Assembly: GCA_041601535.1 (NCBI GenBank)
Contig: JBFIHZ010000095.1
Span: 1-12,262, forward strand
Length of the DNA stretch: 12,262 nucleotides
Direction of reading: 5' to 3'
Origin: JBFIHZ01 sp041601535
GTDB taxonomy: Bacteria > Pseudomonadota > Gammaproteobacteria > Xanthomonadales > SZUA-36
Positions 1-6,643 of this stretch are shown one piece after another; position 1 is the stretch's first letter, and each line of letters starts with the position of its first letter. Both the position numbers and the translations under genes were made by a program. The notes beneath the pieces were generated by a model that was given only the letters and a program-made list of their open reading frames with translations, did no database searches and had not been told where the DNA came from.

Positions 1-1313
1 AAGCCGATGGTCTGGAAGCCATCGCGGCCGCGGAAACGGCCGGCAAGGCCTGGGCGGCCACTTCACCCAGGCATCGTGCCGAAGTATTGCGCCGCTGCTT
101 TGACCTGATGACGGATAAACGTCAGGACATCGCCCGCCTGATTGTGCGGGAGAATGGCAAATGCCTGCGTGATGCCTTGTCTGAAGCCGACTACGCCGCT
201 GAGTTTTTCCGCTGGTACTCCGAGGAAGCGGTGCGCAACATCGGCCAGGTTTCGCACTCGCCTGCCGGTACCCACCGCATCGTAGTGGTGCAGCAACCTG
301 TGGGCGTTGCGGTGCTCGTTACTCCGTGGAATTTTCCGGCGGCCATGGCCACCCGGAAAATTGGCCCGGCGCTGGCGGCCGGTTGCAGCGTGATTCTCAA
401 GCCCGCTTCCGAAACCCCGCTGACCGCCTTGCTGGTTGCCGACCTGATGCAACAGGCTGGCGTACCCGACGGGGTGGTCAATGTGCTTACGGCAAAACAC
501 TCAGGCCGCATGGTGGCCACCCTGCTGGCCGATCCGCGGGTACGCAAGCTGTCATTTACCGGCTCCACCCAGGTGGGCCGCATCCTGTTGGCTGAAGCGG
601 CCAAAACCGTGGTCAACTGCTCGATGGAACTGGGCGGTAATGCACCGTTTATTGTTACCCACGATGCCGATATAGATGCTGCGGTAGCCGGCGCCATGGT
701 GGCGAAAATGCGTAACGGCGGTGAAGCCTGCACCGCCGCCAACCGGTTTTTTGTGCATGCATCGGTGGCTGATGAATTTGGCCAGAAATTCGCCGCCGCA
801 ATGGCCGCCCTGAAAACCGGCCCAGGGCTTGAAGACGGCGTGGAACTCGGTCCGCTGGTCAGCGCCAAAGCACGCAAGGATGTGGCGGGTCTGGTGGATG
901 ATGCGGTCGCCCACGGGGCAAACGTGCTTACCGGCGGGTCCATACCAGAGCGGCCGGGCTATTTCTACGACGCCACGGTGCTGGATCAGGTACCGGCCAA
1001 CGCCCGTATGTTAAGCGAAGAGATTTTCGGGCCGGTCGCACCCATTGTGCGATTCAGCGATGAAGCCGATGTCATTGCGCAGGCCAATGACACCGAGTAC
1101 GGCCTGGTCGCCTACCTTTACACCCGTGACCTGAAACGCGGCCTGCAATTATCCGAGCAACTGGACGCCGGCATGATTGGCCTGAACCGGGGCGTGGTAT
1201 CCGATCCGGCCGCCCCGTTTGGTGGTACCAAGCAGAGCGGCGTCGGCCGCGAAGGCTCCGATGATGGCATGCTGGCCTTCCTTGAGAAAAAGTATATTTC
1301 CACGGAGTGGTAA
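1..1313 (+). CDS. Aldehyde dehydrogenase, succinate/glutarate-semialdehyde type (5' end missing)
   Basis: The reading frame is open from base 3 and runs off the left edge, so the N-terminus is missing; 436 residues are visible. The TTG at 87 is an internal codon, because the codons before it already read as ALDH sequence. The protein would oxidise an aldehyde, probably a semialdehyde, to the acid with NAD(P)+ in the cytosol. Family signatures appear in order: VTPWNFP, the cofactor-binding LKPASETP, SFTGSTQVG, MELGGN with the general-base Glu (codon 627-629), and GGEACTAANR with the nucleophilic Cys (codon 729-731). EEIFGPVAP and the C-terminal APFGGTKQSGVGREGS are closest to GabD-type enzymes. 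The second Cys two residues after the catalytic one, known from the redox switch of some SSADHs, is absent (CTA). The gene converges on the LacI-type gene, with 30 bp between stops. The family is certain; the substrate is inferred. Other semialdehydes, such as sulfolactaldehyde, cannot be excluded. Confidence 0.93.
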   Translation, partial: ADGLEAIAAAETAGKAWAATSPRHRAEVLRRCFDLMTDKRQDIARLIVRENGKCLRDALSEADYAAEFFRWYSEEAVRNIGQVSHSPAGTHRIVVVQQPVGVAVLVTPWNFPAAMATRKIGPALAAGCSVILKPASETPLTALLVADLMQQAGVPDGVVNVLTAKHSGRMVATLLADPRVRKLSFTGSTQVGRILLAEAAKTVVNCSMELGGNAPFIVTHDADIDAAVAGAMVAKMRNGGEACTAANRFFVHASVADEFGQKFAAAMAALKTGPGLEDGVELGPLVSAKARKDVAGLVDDAVAHGANVLTGGSIPERPGYFYDATVLDQVPANARMLSEEIFGPVAPIVRFSDEADVIAQANDTEYGLVAYLYTRDLKRGLQLSEQLDAGMIGLNRGVVSDPAAPFGGTKQSGVGREGSDDGMLAFLEKKYISTEW

Positions 1314-1323
1314 CACGGCTGAC

Positions 1324-1365
1324 AGGCCGGTACCCCGGCGATGCTATTTTTTGCCGGACCGGCCT
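1324..1365. terminator. Inverted repeat between convergent genes, possible weak bidirectional terminator
   Basis: AGGCCGGT (1324-1331) is matched perfectly by ACCGGCCT (1358-1365). An inner CCGGC/GCCGG pair (1334-1338 and 1353-1357) extends the stem past a 2-nt asymmetry. The structure sits between the aldehyde dehydrogenase stop (1311-1313) and the 3' end of the regulator gene (stop at 1344-1346), and overlaps the latter. No U-tract follows on either strand, so intrinsic termination would be weak. It may only limit read-through or protect the 3' ends. Confidence 0.3.
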
Positions 1366-2393
1366 TTGGCTTTGAGTGGCGCGGTGGAACCGCGCACCAT
1401 CAGCTGGGGCTCCAGCTTCAAAGCCACTTTGCTGCGTCCGGGTTCGCGGATCTGGGCCAGCAACAGTCGGGCTGCTTCAACGCCGATCTGATTGTGGGGA
1501 ATACGCAATGAGGTAAGTGGCGGCTGCAGGCGGTCGACAAAAGGCATGTCATTAAACCCGGTGATGGATATGTCCCGTGGACACTCCAGACCTTTTTCAC
1601 GCAAGGCATCAAGGGAACCGAGTGCCAGCAAGTCATTGGCCACCACCACCGCGGTGAATGTTTCGCCGCTTTTGAGAAGCTTTAACATGCCGCGATAACC
1701 GGCTTCTTCGTGAAAGCCCTTGCAGTTGTGAATCAACTTCGGGGCGCTGGTAAAACGCCCGGATTTCATCATTTTCCTGAACGCCTGATAGCGGTCATTA
1801 CCCGTAGATGTGTCAACCGGCCCGCCCAGGTAGGCGATGTGGCTGTGTCCCTGCTCCAGCAGGTGCTCTACTGCCAGTTCAATGCCAAGCGCATCGTCGG
1901 TGGTAACGGAATCCACATCACGGCCATCTACCGTACGATTGACCAGCACCAGCGGAATTCCGTCCTCAATGCAACTATCCACCACCGCATCCTTGCGATG
2001 CGCCGTGGCCAGGATCAGGCCGTCGATGCGGCGTGATTTCATCGACTTGAGCAGGACTTCCTCCTGCTGACGGTTGTTGTCGGAATCTGCCAGCATGGCG
2101 ATATAGCTTTCCGCCGTCAGGGTGCGCTCTATCCCGCGCACAATCGGCGGAAACAATGGGTTGGTCAGGTCTGGTATCAATACCCCAATGGTGTAGGACT
2201 TGCCGGTGCGCAAACCGGAAGCCAGCGGACTGCGCGCGTAGCCCATTTCCTCGGCAATGCGGATGATCCGATTCCCCACCCGTTCGGAAACCATCGAGCG
2301 TGTTTCTTCATTCAGTACCCGCGATACTGTTGAAGCATGCACCCGCGCCCTGGCGGCTACATCCTTGATATTTACTTTCTTTTTTTGTTTCAC
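1344..2393 (-). CDS. LacI/GalR-family transcriptional regulator
   Basis: A 349-residue repressor with the standard layout. The N-terminal helix-turn-helix (residues about 7-28, NIKDVAARARVHASTVSRVLN) is followed by a hinge helix (about 56-64) with Leu61 at the minor-groove-intercalating position. After it comes a periplasmic-binding-protein-like effector domain (GVLIPDLTNPLF, DGLILA, VVANDLLALG, SITGFNDMP). I chose GTG at 2393 because AAAGGG (2405-2400) lies 6 nt upstream and the product then starts like other family members. The in-frame GTG at 2429 would add 12 residues with no good ribosome-binding site. Recognition-helix residues Ala20, Ser21 and Arg25 match the CcpA-like pattern that reads CG-centred operators, and such an operator lies upstream of the divergent dehydrogenase gene. 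The effector is unknown, probably a small sugar or hydroxyacid-like metabolite. The lysine-rich C-terminal tail is unremarkable. Confidence 0.95.
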   Translation of the reverse strand: MKQKKKVNIKDVAARARVHASTVSRVLNEETRSMVSERVGNRIIRIAEEMGYARSPLASGLRTGKSYTIGVLIPDLTNPLFPPIVRGIERTLTAESYIAMLADSDNNRQQEEVLLKSMKSRRIDGLILATAHRKDAVVDSCIEDGIPLVLVNRTVDGRDVDSVTTDDALGIELAVEHLLEQGHSHIAYLGGPVDTSTGNDRYQAFRKMMKSGRFTSAPKLIHNCKGFHEEAGYRGMLKLLKSGETFTAVVVANDLLALGSLDALREKGLECPRDISITGFNDMPFVDRLQPPLTSLRIPHNQIGVEAARLLLAQIREPGRSKVALKLEPQLMVRGSTAPLKAKGRSGKK

Positions 2394-2399
2394 TGGTTT

Positions 2400-2405
2400 C
2401 CCTTT
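2400..2405 (-). promoter_or_regulatory. Ribosome-binding site deciding the LacI-type gene start
   Basis: On the minus strand AAAGGG is followed by AAACCA and then GTG (2393-2391). This near-ideal spacing favours the downstream GTG over the one at 2429, which is preceded only by a weak AGGT. Confidence 0.6.
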
Positions 2406-2485
2406 ATCGTTTTGACGTCCGGCGGTCACTTGACCTGACCGGTGTTGGGAAATGTCCGGGTAGCGTACTCCCGGGTCACATTCTT

Positions 2486-2501
2486 AACTGAACGTTTAAC
2501 A
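2486..2501 (-). promoter_or_regulatory. Possible second, weak LacI-type operator (autoregulation)
   Basis: On the minus strand the sequence TGTTAAACGTTCAGTT shares the core AAACGTT with the perfect operator at 2674-2689, but only about 8 of 16 positions overall. Its CG centre lies 10-11 nt downstream of the probable regulator -10 box. That is the same geometry as at the dehydrogenase promoter, and this position is the main reason to list it. Confidence 0.25.
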
Positions 2502-2503
2502 CT

Positions 2504-2532
2504 ATTGTAGCGCCAAACCCGGACCCGGCGCA
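2504..2532 (-). promoter_or_regulatory. Probable promoter of the LacI-type gene
   Basis: On the minus strand TACAAT (2509-2504, five of six matches to TATAAT) could serve as the -10 box. The -35 region at 17-bp spacing (TGCGCC, 2532-2527) is poor. The predicted start near 2497 would give a leader of about 100 nt before the GTG at 2393. Confidence 0.35.
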
Positions 2533-2642
2533 CAGGCTGTTTTGAATCGGCCGGCAGCAAGCCCGGCAATGGCAGCAACGGCAGAACGACGGAAACAACA
2601 CTGCCACGACAGAGGAAATGTTGAGCTATTTGCACTTATCGC

Positions 2643-2670
2643 TTGCGCCTTGGCTGTCAGTGCATATAAT
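2643..2670 (+). promoter_or_regulatory. Sigma70-type promoter of the hydroxyacid dehydrogenase gene
   Basis: A perfect TATAAT -10 box occupies 2665-2670. The best -35 match is TTGCGC (2643-2648) with a 16-bp spacer, three of six consensus bases, so strength would come mainly from the -10. Transcription would begin near 2677, inside the adjoining palindrome, so a bound repressor would block the start site. Confidence 0.6.
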
Positions 2671-2673
2671 GTA

Positions 2674-2689
2674 ATGCAAACGTTTGCAT
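2674..2689. promoter_or_regulatory. LacI-family operator (perfect 16-bp palindrome)
   Basis: ATGCAAACGTTTGCAT is a perfect palindrome centred on CG. It fits the known CcpA cre consensus (WTGNAANCGNWNNCA) and resembles the PurR box core. It begins 4 nt after the -10 box and ends 43 nt before the dehydrogenase start codon. The only regulator encoded nearby is the LacI-type protein transcribed divergently, whose hinge Leu61 and Arg25 suit a CG-centred site. I infer that this protein represses the dehydrogenase promoter until its effector binds. Confidence 0.8.
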
Positions 2690-2732
2690 CATTTGGTGCA
2701 CAAACCCCCGAAATGGACAGCAAGGTAAAAAA

Positions 2733-3680
2733 ATGTCTGAATCTGAACACTCAAGCAAGCCAGCGGGCCACCACCACATTGGCTGGATTGGTACCGGCCG
2801 CATGGGCTATGAAATGGCGCGATGCCTGCTTCAATCCGGCTGCAAAGTCACCGTCTACAACCGCACCCGGTCCAAAGCTGAACCATTACAGGAGTTTGGC
2901 GCCAGCGTGGTGGATCACCCCAGCGAGCTGGCGGGCTGTGACATCGTGTTCACCATGGTCTCCGGCCCGGATGACCTGCTTGAAGTGCTCAGCGGCAAGC
3001 ACGGTGTGCTGGCCGGCCAACAGACACCGCAACTGTTAATTGACTGTTCCAGCGTGTCTGAGCAGGCCTCTGCCACGGCCCGGGCAGCCATGGAAGAACG
3101 TGGCAGCAAGATGCTGTCCGCACCGGTCAGCGGCAATGGAAAAGTGATCAAGGCGGGCAAGCTGACTATCGTCGCGTCAGGCCCTGAAGCGTCATTCAAG
3201 CTGGCCGAGCCCTACCTGCAGGCCATCGGCCGGGGCGTTACCTATGTCGGTGAAGGTGAACTGGCCCGCATGGTCAAAATTTGCCACAACGTGATGCTGG
3301 GCGTGGTAACGCAGTGCATGGCGGAGATCACCGTACTGGCCGAAAAAGGCGGCGTACCGCGCCACGCCATGCTGGATTTCCTGAACAACAGCGTCATGGG
3401 CTCGATGTTTACGCGCTACAAGACACCCTCGTTTGTAAATCTCGACTGGAACCCCACGTTTACCCCGCCACTGCTGCGCAAGGACATGGATCTGGGTTTG
3501 AGTGCCGGCGAACGCCTGGGCGTACCCATGGAAGTGGCCCAGTGCACCCGCGATATCGTGCAGCGCACCATAGATGCCGGTCATACCGAGTGCGATTTCG
3601 GCATCATGCTGGAAGTGCAGGCTGAAGCCGCCGGCATGAAGCTGCAGCCAGAAAACGTCAAGGTGGACGACGGCTTGTAA
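2733..3680 (+). CDS. NAD(P)-dependent beta-hydroxyacid dehydrogenase (3-hydroxyisobutyrate dehydrogenase family)
   Basis: A 315-residue cytosolic oxidoreductase, close to the usual length of about 290-300 plus a short N-terminal extension. It would interconvert a beta-hydroxyacid and its semialdehyde. The N-terminal Rossmann fold shows GTGRMG (Gly20-Gly25). The second strand ends in VYNRTRSK, and Asn43-Arg44 in place of an acidic residue suggests NADP(H) preference. The substrate loop is APVSGN (about 130-135), where most relatives have PVSGG. The catalytic Lys182 with Asn186 four residues later (KICHN) matches the family active site, and LLRKDMDLGLSAG (247-259) is the conserved C-terminal helix. 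AAGG at 2722-2725 provides a ribosome-binding site for the ATG at 2733. The gene is monocistronic, with a LacI-type operator and TATAAT upstream and a strong terminator downstream. The nearby aldehyde dehydrogenase could oxidise its product. The exact substrate (3-hydroxyisobutyrate, tartronate semialdehyde, succinic semialdehyde or other) is not decidable here. Confidence 0.92.
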   Translation: MSESEHSSKPAGHHHIGWIGTGRMGYEMARCLLQSGCKVTVYNRTRSKAEPLQEFGASVVDHPSELAGCDIVFTMVSGPDDLLEVLSGKHGVLAGQQTPQLLIDCSSVSEQASATARAAMEERGSKMLSAPVSGNGKVIKAGKLTIVASGPEASFKLAEPYLQAIGRGVTYVGEGELARMVKICHNVMLGVVTQCMAEITVLAEKGGVPRHAMLDFLNNSVMGSMFTRYKTPSFVNLDWNPTFTPPLLRKDMDLGLSAGERLGVPMEVAQCTRDIVQRTIDAGHTECDFGIMLEVQAEAAGMKLQPENVKVDDGL

Positions 3681-3701
3681 CGCAGCCGCACCAACTTATG
3701 G

Positions 3702-3727
3702 AAAAGCCCGCGTTCGCGGGCTTTTTT
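3702..3727 (+). terminator. Rho-independent terminator after the hydroxyacid dehydrogenase gene
   Basis: GCCCGC (3706-3711) and GCGGGC (3716-3721) form a GC stem around the loop GTTC, followed by six T residues (3722-3727). Four A residues (3702-3705) before the stem pair with the T run, so it could also act on the other strand. It starts 22 nt after the stop codon. Confidence 0.92.
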
Positions 3728-3878
3728 ACACCTGTCGCGCTGCATTTGGCCGGAAGTACCGGCGAACCCCTGGTTGAATTGCCCCACATGCCAGGCAAGC
3801 TGTAAATTTACGCCCAAATCCTATGTAAAGCTTGCAGATACCTAAACCGGACAGCTGGCATGCGTGAGATAGTTGCCA

Positions 3879-3915
3879 CTGTGTAATATCGTGCCTGGGG
3901 CACGGGATTACACAG
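3879..3915. promoter_or_regulatory. Large near-perfect inverted repeat upstream of the Tat hydrolase gene
   Basis: The left arm CTGTGTAATATCGTGCC (3879-3895) and right arm GGCACGGGATTACACAG (3899-3915) pair at 15 of 17 positions as DNA; in RNA one of the two remaining pairs is a U-G wobble. The loop is only TGG. The right arm ends 10 nt before the Shine-Dalgarno sequence (3926-3933) of the hydrolase gene. No T run follows, so it is not an intrinsic terminator. It could be an operator (GTGTAAT/ATTACAC half-sites) or a leader hairpin controlling translation. I could not find a convincing -35/-10 pair nearby. The rest of 3728-3943 holds only a small GCCGG/CCGGC hairpin (3749-3763). Confidence 0.65.
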
Positions 3916-3925
3916 CTACGCATGG

Positions 3926-3933
3926 AAGGAGGG
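3926..3933 (+). promoter_or_regulatory. Consensus Shine-Dalgarno of the hydrolase gene
   Basis: AAGGAGGG lies 10 nt upstream of the ATG at 3944 and supports that start, which also gives an intact twin-arginine signal. An ATG at 3922 is in another frame and is ignored. Confidence 0.75.
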
Positions 3934-3943
3934 CAGCCAGGGG

Positions 3944-6085
3944 ATGTCAGGGTTCTATCGCAATAACGTAGATCGTCGCACCTTTTTGAAAAATTCGACT
4001 GCGGTCACCGCCCTATCCGCACTGGGTTCGTGGGTCGGGATCGTTGAGGGTCTGGCCGGTAGCACGGCGGGCAAGCGTACGGTCAGTGAAATCGAAAATA
4101 TCTGGATACCGATGCCGGATGGAACCCTGCTCGCGGCCCGCGCCTGGATACCGGTTGATGCAGAAACAAGCCCGGTTCCGGCCATTGTCGAATACACCCC
4201 CTACCGTAAACGCGATGGGACACGCATTCAGGATGAGGCGACCCACCCTTACCTGGCGTCACATGGCTATGCATGCTTCCGCGTCGACGTGCGCGGCAAT
4301 GGTGATTCCGAAGGCATTCCAGGCGATGAGTACGCCCGGCAGGAACAGGAGGATGGTGTCGCCTTGATCGATTGGCTGGCCCGGCAGCCCTGGTGTACCG
4401 GCAAGGTCGGCGCATTCGGCATTTCCTGGGGGGGCATCAGCGCATTGCAACTTGCTGCCCGCAAACCGCCCGCGCTGAAAGCGATTATCACCCACTGCTC
4501 GACGGACGACCGCTACACCGATGACGCACACTATATCGGCGGCTGCATGGTGCAGGACATGTTTGCCTGGGGGTCGATATGGGCCACCCAGGTTCTCGCC
4601 CCTCCGGATCCGGCAATCGTCGGCGAGCGCTGGCTGGACATGTGGAAAGCTCGCTTGGAACGCATGGAGTTTTTCCTCGGCGACTGGCTAGAGAACCCCC
4701 ATCGAAAGGACTTCTGGAAGCACGGGTCGATCAGCCAGGATTACAGTGCCATCGAATGCGCGGTCTTCACCGTCGGCGGCTGGGTCGATGCCTATTCCAG
4801 CACCATTCCACGGATGCTTGCCAGGCTCGACTGTCCGCGTAAGGGTCTGATCGGGCCCTGGTCACACGCCTACCCCCACGTGGCCTCTCCGGGCCCGGCC
4901 ATCGACTGGCTTTCCGAAGCGCTTCGCTGGTGGGATTACTGGCTGAAGGACAAAGCGACCGGCATCATGGAGGAGCCGATGTACCGGGTCTGGATGCAGC
5001 ATGATGTAGCGCGCCTGGGACAAGCAGAAGTTCCCGGGCGGTGGGTGGCCGAAGATGCATGGCCGTCCGGGCGGACCCGGGTCAGTACACACTACCTGAA
5101 CACTGCAGGCCTGTCGGCTACACCGGATGCACAAACGGAAATCCTGCGTACGGCTTCACCGCAAACGGTGGGCAGAAGCGCGCCAAACTGGTTGCCGTTC
5201 GACCTGACCACCGAGCTACCGGACGACCAGCGGATTGATGACGGCCGCTCGCTAACTTTCGATAGCGCAGCACTTGACCAGGACCTGGAGATCCTGGGCG
5301 CCCCGGTCGTCCAGCTGGATTTTTCTGTAGACAGGCCCGTGGCATTTGTAGCCATTCGTTTGAATGAGGTCGAAGCCACCGGCCGATCCAAGCGAGTTAC
5401 CTACCATGTCCGCAACCTGACCCACCGGAACAGCCATGAAAACCCTGAGGAACTGACTCCTGGCGAACGCTACCAGGTCAGAATTCCACTGCACGATTGT
5501 GCTCACCGCTTCCAGGCGGGCAACCGGATTCGCGTTTCCATATCAACCACGTACTGGCCATTGATCTGGCCGTCACCTGAACCCGTTGAGCTGGTATTGC
5601 ACACGGGCACATCACTTGTCGAACTGCCGGTGCGCACGCCGCGCCATGAAGATGCTGCTCTGCCCGCCTTCGGTCCGCCTTTCGTTCCACAGATGTCAGC
5701 AACCACCATGGTCGAACACCCAGCCGGCCTGGTAGGGCCGGCTGCAGGCAAAAAGCTGGTGTGGAATATCGCCAGCCAAACCCTCACTGCAACCAATGAA
5801 GGCGCGAGCGGCCTGCTGCGGATCGGCGACACGGGCACGGAAATGGCAAGCGAATGGCGCGAGAAGACACACATATCAGAGGAAGACCCGACCAGCGCCA
5901 CTCTGGAATCGTTCCGGGCAAACGTGTATCGGCGGGCTGAGTGGGACACACGTCAGGAAACCACCTTGAAATTTCACCTGACACGGGATTATTTTCATCT
6001 CAGCGGAGAAGTCAGAGCGCTGCACAATGGCGAACAGATCTTCGGCCGGCAGTGGTCGAAAAAAATACAGCGCCGACTGATTTAA
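3944..6085 (+). CDS. Tat-exported CocE/NonD-family serine hydrolase (X-Pro dipeptidyl-peptidase S15-like)
   Basis: A 713-residue hydrolase of the alpha/beta family that includes cocaine esterase, glutaryl-7-ACA acylase and X-Pro dipeptidyl-peptidases; it cleaves ester or amide bonds. The N-terminus carries a twin-arginine motif (DRRTFLK, Arg11-Arg12) and a hydrophobic segment to about residue 37, so periplasmic export after folding is likely; no lipobox is seen. The catalytic domain (about 45-340) has YTPYRK with the probable oxyanion Tyr87, RVDVRGNGDSEG, and the nucleophile Ser161 in GISWGG. Asp282 in GGWVDAYS and His308 in GPWSHAY align with the cocaine esterase triad. The C-terminal jelly-roll (PepX_C) domain spans about 420-565, followed by a tail of about 140 residues typical of the longer members. 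The gene stands alone, preceded by the 3879-3915 palindrome, and converges on the sox operon. The substrate is unknown. Confidence 0.9.
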   Translation: MSGFYRNNVDRRTFLKNSTAVTALSALGSWVGIVEGLAGSTAGKRTVSEIENIWIPMPDGTLLAARAWIPVDAETSPVPAIVEYTPYRKRDGTRIQDEATHPYLASHGYACFRVDVRGNGDSEGIPGDEYARQEQEDGVALIDWLARQPWCTGKVGAFGISWGGISALQLAARKPPALKAIITHCSTDDRYTDDAHYIGGCMVQDMFAWGSIWATQVLAPPDPAIVGERWLDMWKARLERMEFFLGDWLENPHRKDFWKHGSISQDYSAIECAVFTVGGWVDAYSSTIPRMLARLDCPRKGLIGPWSHAYPHVASPGPAIDWLSEALRWWDYWLKDKATGIMEEPMYRVWMQHDVARLGQAEVPGRWVAEDAWPSGRTRVSTHYLNTAGLSATPDAQTEILRTASPQTVGRSAPNWLPFDLTTELPDDQRIDDGRSLTFDSAALDQDLEILGAPVVQLDFSVDRPVAFVAIRLNEVEATGRSKRVTYHVRNLTHRNSHENPEELTPGERYQVRIPLHDCAHRFQAGNRIRVSISTTYWPLIWPSPEPVELVLHTGTSLVELPVRTPRHEDAALPAFGPPFVPQMSATTMVEHPAGLVGPAAGKKLVWNIASQTLTATNEGASGLLRIGDTGTEMASEWREKTHISEEDPTSATLESFRANVYRRAEWDTRQETTLKFHLTRDYFHLSGEVRALHNGEQIFGRQWSKKIQRRLI

Positions 6086-6090
6086 CAAAG

Positions 6091-6130
6091 TGGCGCTCCA
6101 GCAGGTGAGCTGGCCGGAAAATCAGCGCCA
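6091..6130. terminator. Nested hairpin between convergent hydrolase and soxG genes
   Basis: TGGCGCT (6091-6097) and AGCGCCA (6124-6130) form a perfect outer stem. An inner CCAGC/GCTGG hairpin (6098-6102 and 6109-6113, loop AGGTGA) is nested inside. It occupies the 36-bp gap between the hydrolase stop and the soxG stop and overlaps the end of soxG. With no T run it is at most a weak terminator or a 3'-end stabiliser for both transcripts. Confidence 0.35.
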
Positions 6131-6643
6131 GTGAGCGTTACAACCAGCCCTGAGCGTCTGGGCAATGGTGTCCGCCAACCAGGACGCCAGGTAATCCCGG
6201 CAGGATCTTTCGCAAATCAGCTCAAATGAGTTTTCATGCTGCGCGCAGATTGCGACCGGTACCTGGGCGAACCGGGTTCGATGACAGCTGCCCGGTGGAA
6301 AGTTGTCCGGGCGGAAATCCAGCGCGCAGCCGGCCGCCAGCACATGCCGCGATAACAAGCCATCCAGGGCTGTCACAGCAAACGCATCCGAACTGCTGAC
6401 CGCCTGGTACAGCAGGCCGTCGAGAGAGTCTGCAACGCGGCGGATAAGATCATCAGCCCTTTCCGGGTTGCTGATCAGCAACCAGTGAGCCGGCCCCATC
6501 CAGGCGCTGGCGAGCTCCTCCGCGGTGCGGCTGAGCGGTTTGGCGAGACCCAGCCGCCCGATGGCCTCGGCTGCCTGACTGCGAGCCACACGCAGACTGA
6601 CCATACTTTGGTAACTGACGGATTTCATAGTGACATCAGGCAT
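6122..6643 (-). CDS. soxG: Sarcosine oxidase gamma subunit
   Basis: Smallest catalytic-complex partner of soxA, 173 residues in the usual range. It belongs to the structural subunits of the cytosolic heterotetrameric sarcosine oxidase, and its fold resembles the folate-binding domain of SoxA. Family hallmarks are WMGPAHWLLIS (48-58), GCALDFRPDNFPPGSCHRTRFAQVPV (105-130, split here by residue range) and the aromatic segment FELICERSCRDYLASWL (140-156). I chose ATG at 6643, giving an 8-nt overlap with the soxA stop and a GGGGG-rich ribosome-binding site (6657-6653) 9 nt upstream. A longer start at 6667 would lie deeper inside soxA and adds MTRRGKRC without homology support. It is the last gene of the operon; glyA- or purU-like C1 genes often found with sox operons do not follow. 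Confidence 0.9.
   Translation of the reverse strand: MPDVTMKSVSYQSMVSLRVARSQAAEAIGRLGLAKPLSRTAEELASAWMGPAHWLLISNPERADDLIRRVADSLDGLLYQAVSSSDAFAVTALDGLLSRHVLAAGCALDFRPDNFPPGSCHRTRFAQVPVAICAQHENSFELICERSCRDYLASWLADTIAQTLRAGCNAHWR

Larger units (their letters stand above)
2394..2732. other. Divergent intergenic region between regulator and dehydrogenase
   Basis: This 339-bp gap separates the divergent regulator and hydroxyacid dehydrogenase genes. Its right third holds a strong promoter and operator facing the dehydrogenase (2643-2689). Its left third holds a weaker probable promoter for the regulator (-10 at 2509-2504) with an operator-like core just downstream. The middle (about 2535-2640) contains an open frame in the plus direction. 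It runs into the dehydrogenase gene in another frame and has no recognisable product, so I read it as non-coding. No RNA gene is apparent. Confidence 0.6.

Noticed and set aside
2394..2429. Upstream GTG at 2429 as the start of the LacI-type gene (361 residues).
   Set aside because: The downstream GTG at 2393 has a much better ribosome-binding site and gives the usual N-terminus just before the helix-turn-helix.
2542..3039. A 165-codon plus-strand frame covering the intergenic region and the start of the hydroxyacid dehydrogenase gene.
   Set aside because: Half of it is out of frame with a confident enzyme gene, the other half covers promoter and operator sequence, and no family features are visible.
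5505..5949. A 148-codon minus-strand frame inside the hydrolase gene.
   Set aside because: It is antisense to the well-defined PepX_C-like and C-terminal parts of the hydrolase and has no recognisable motif.
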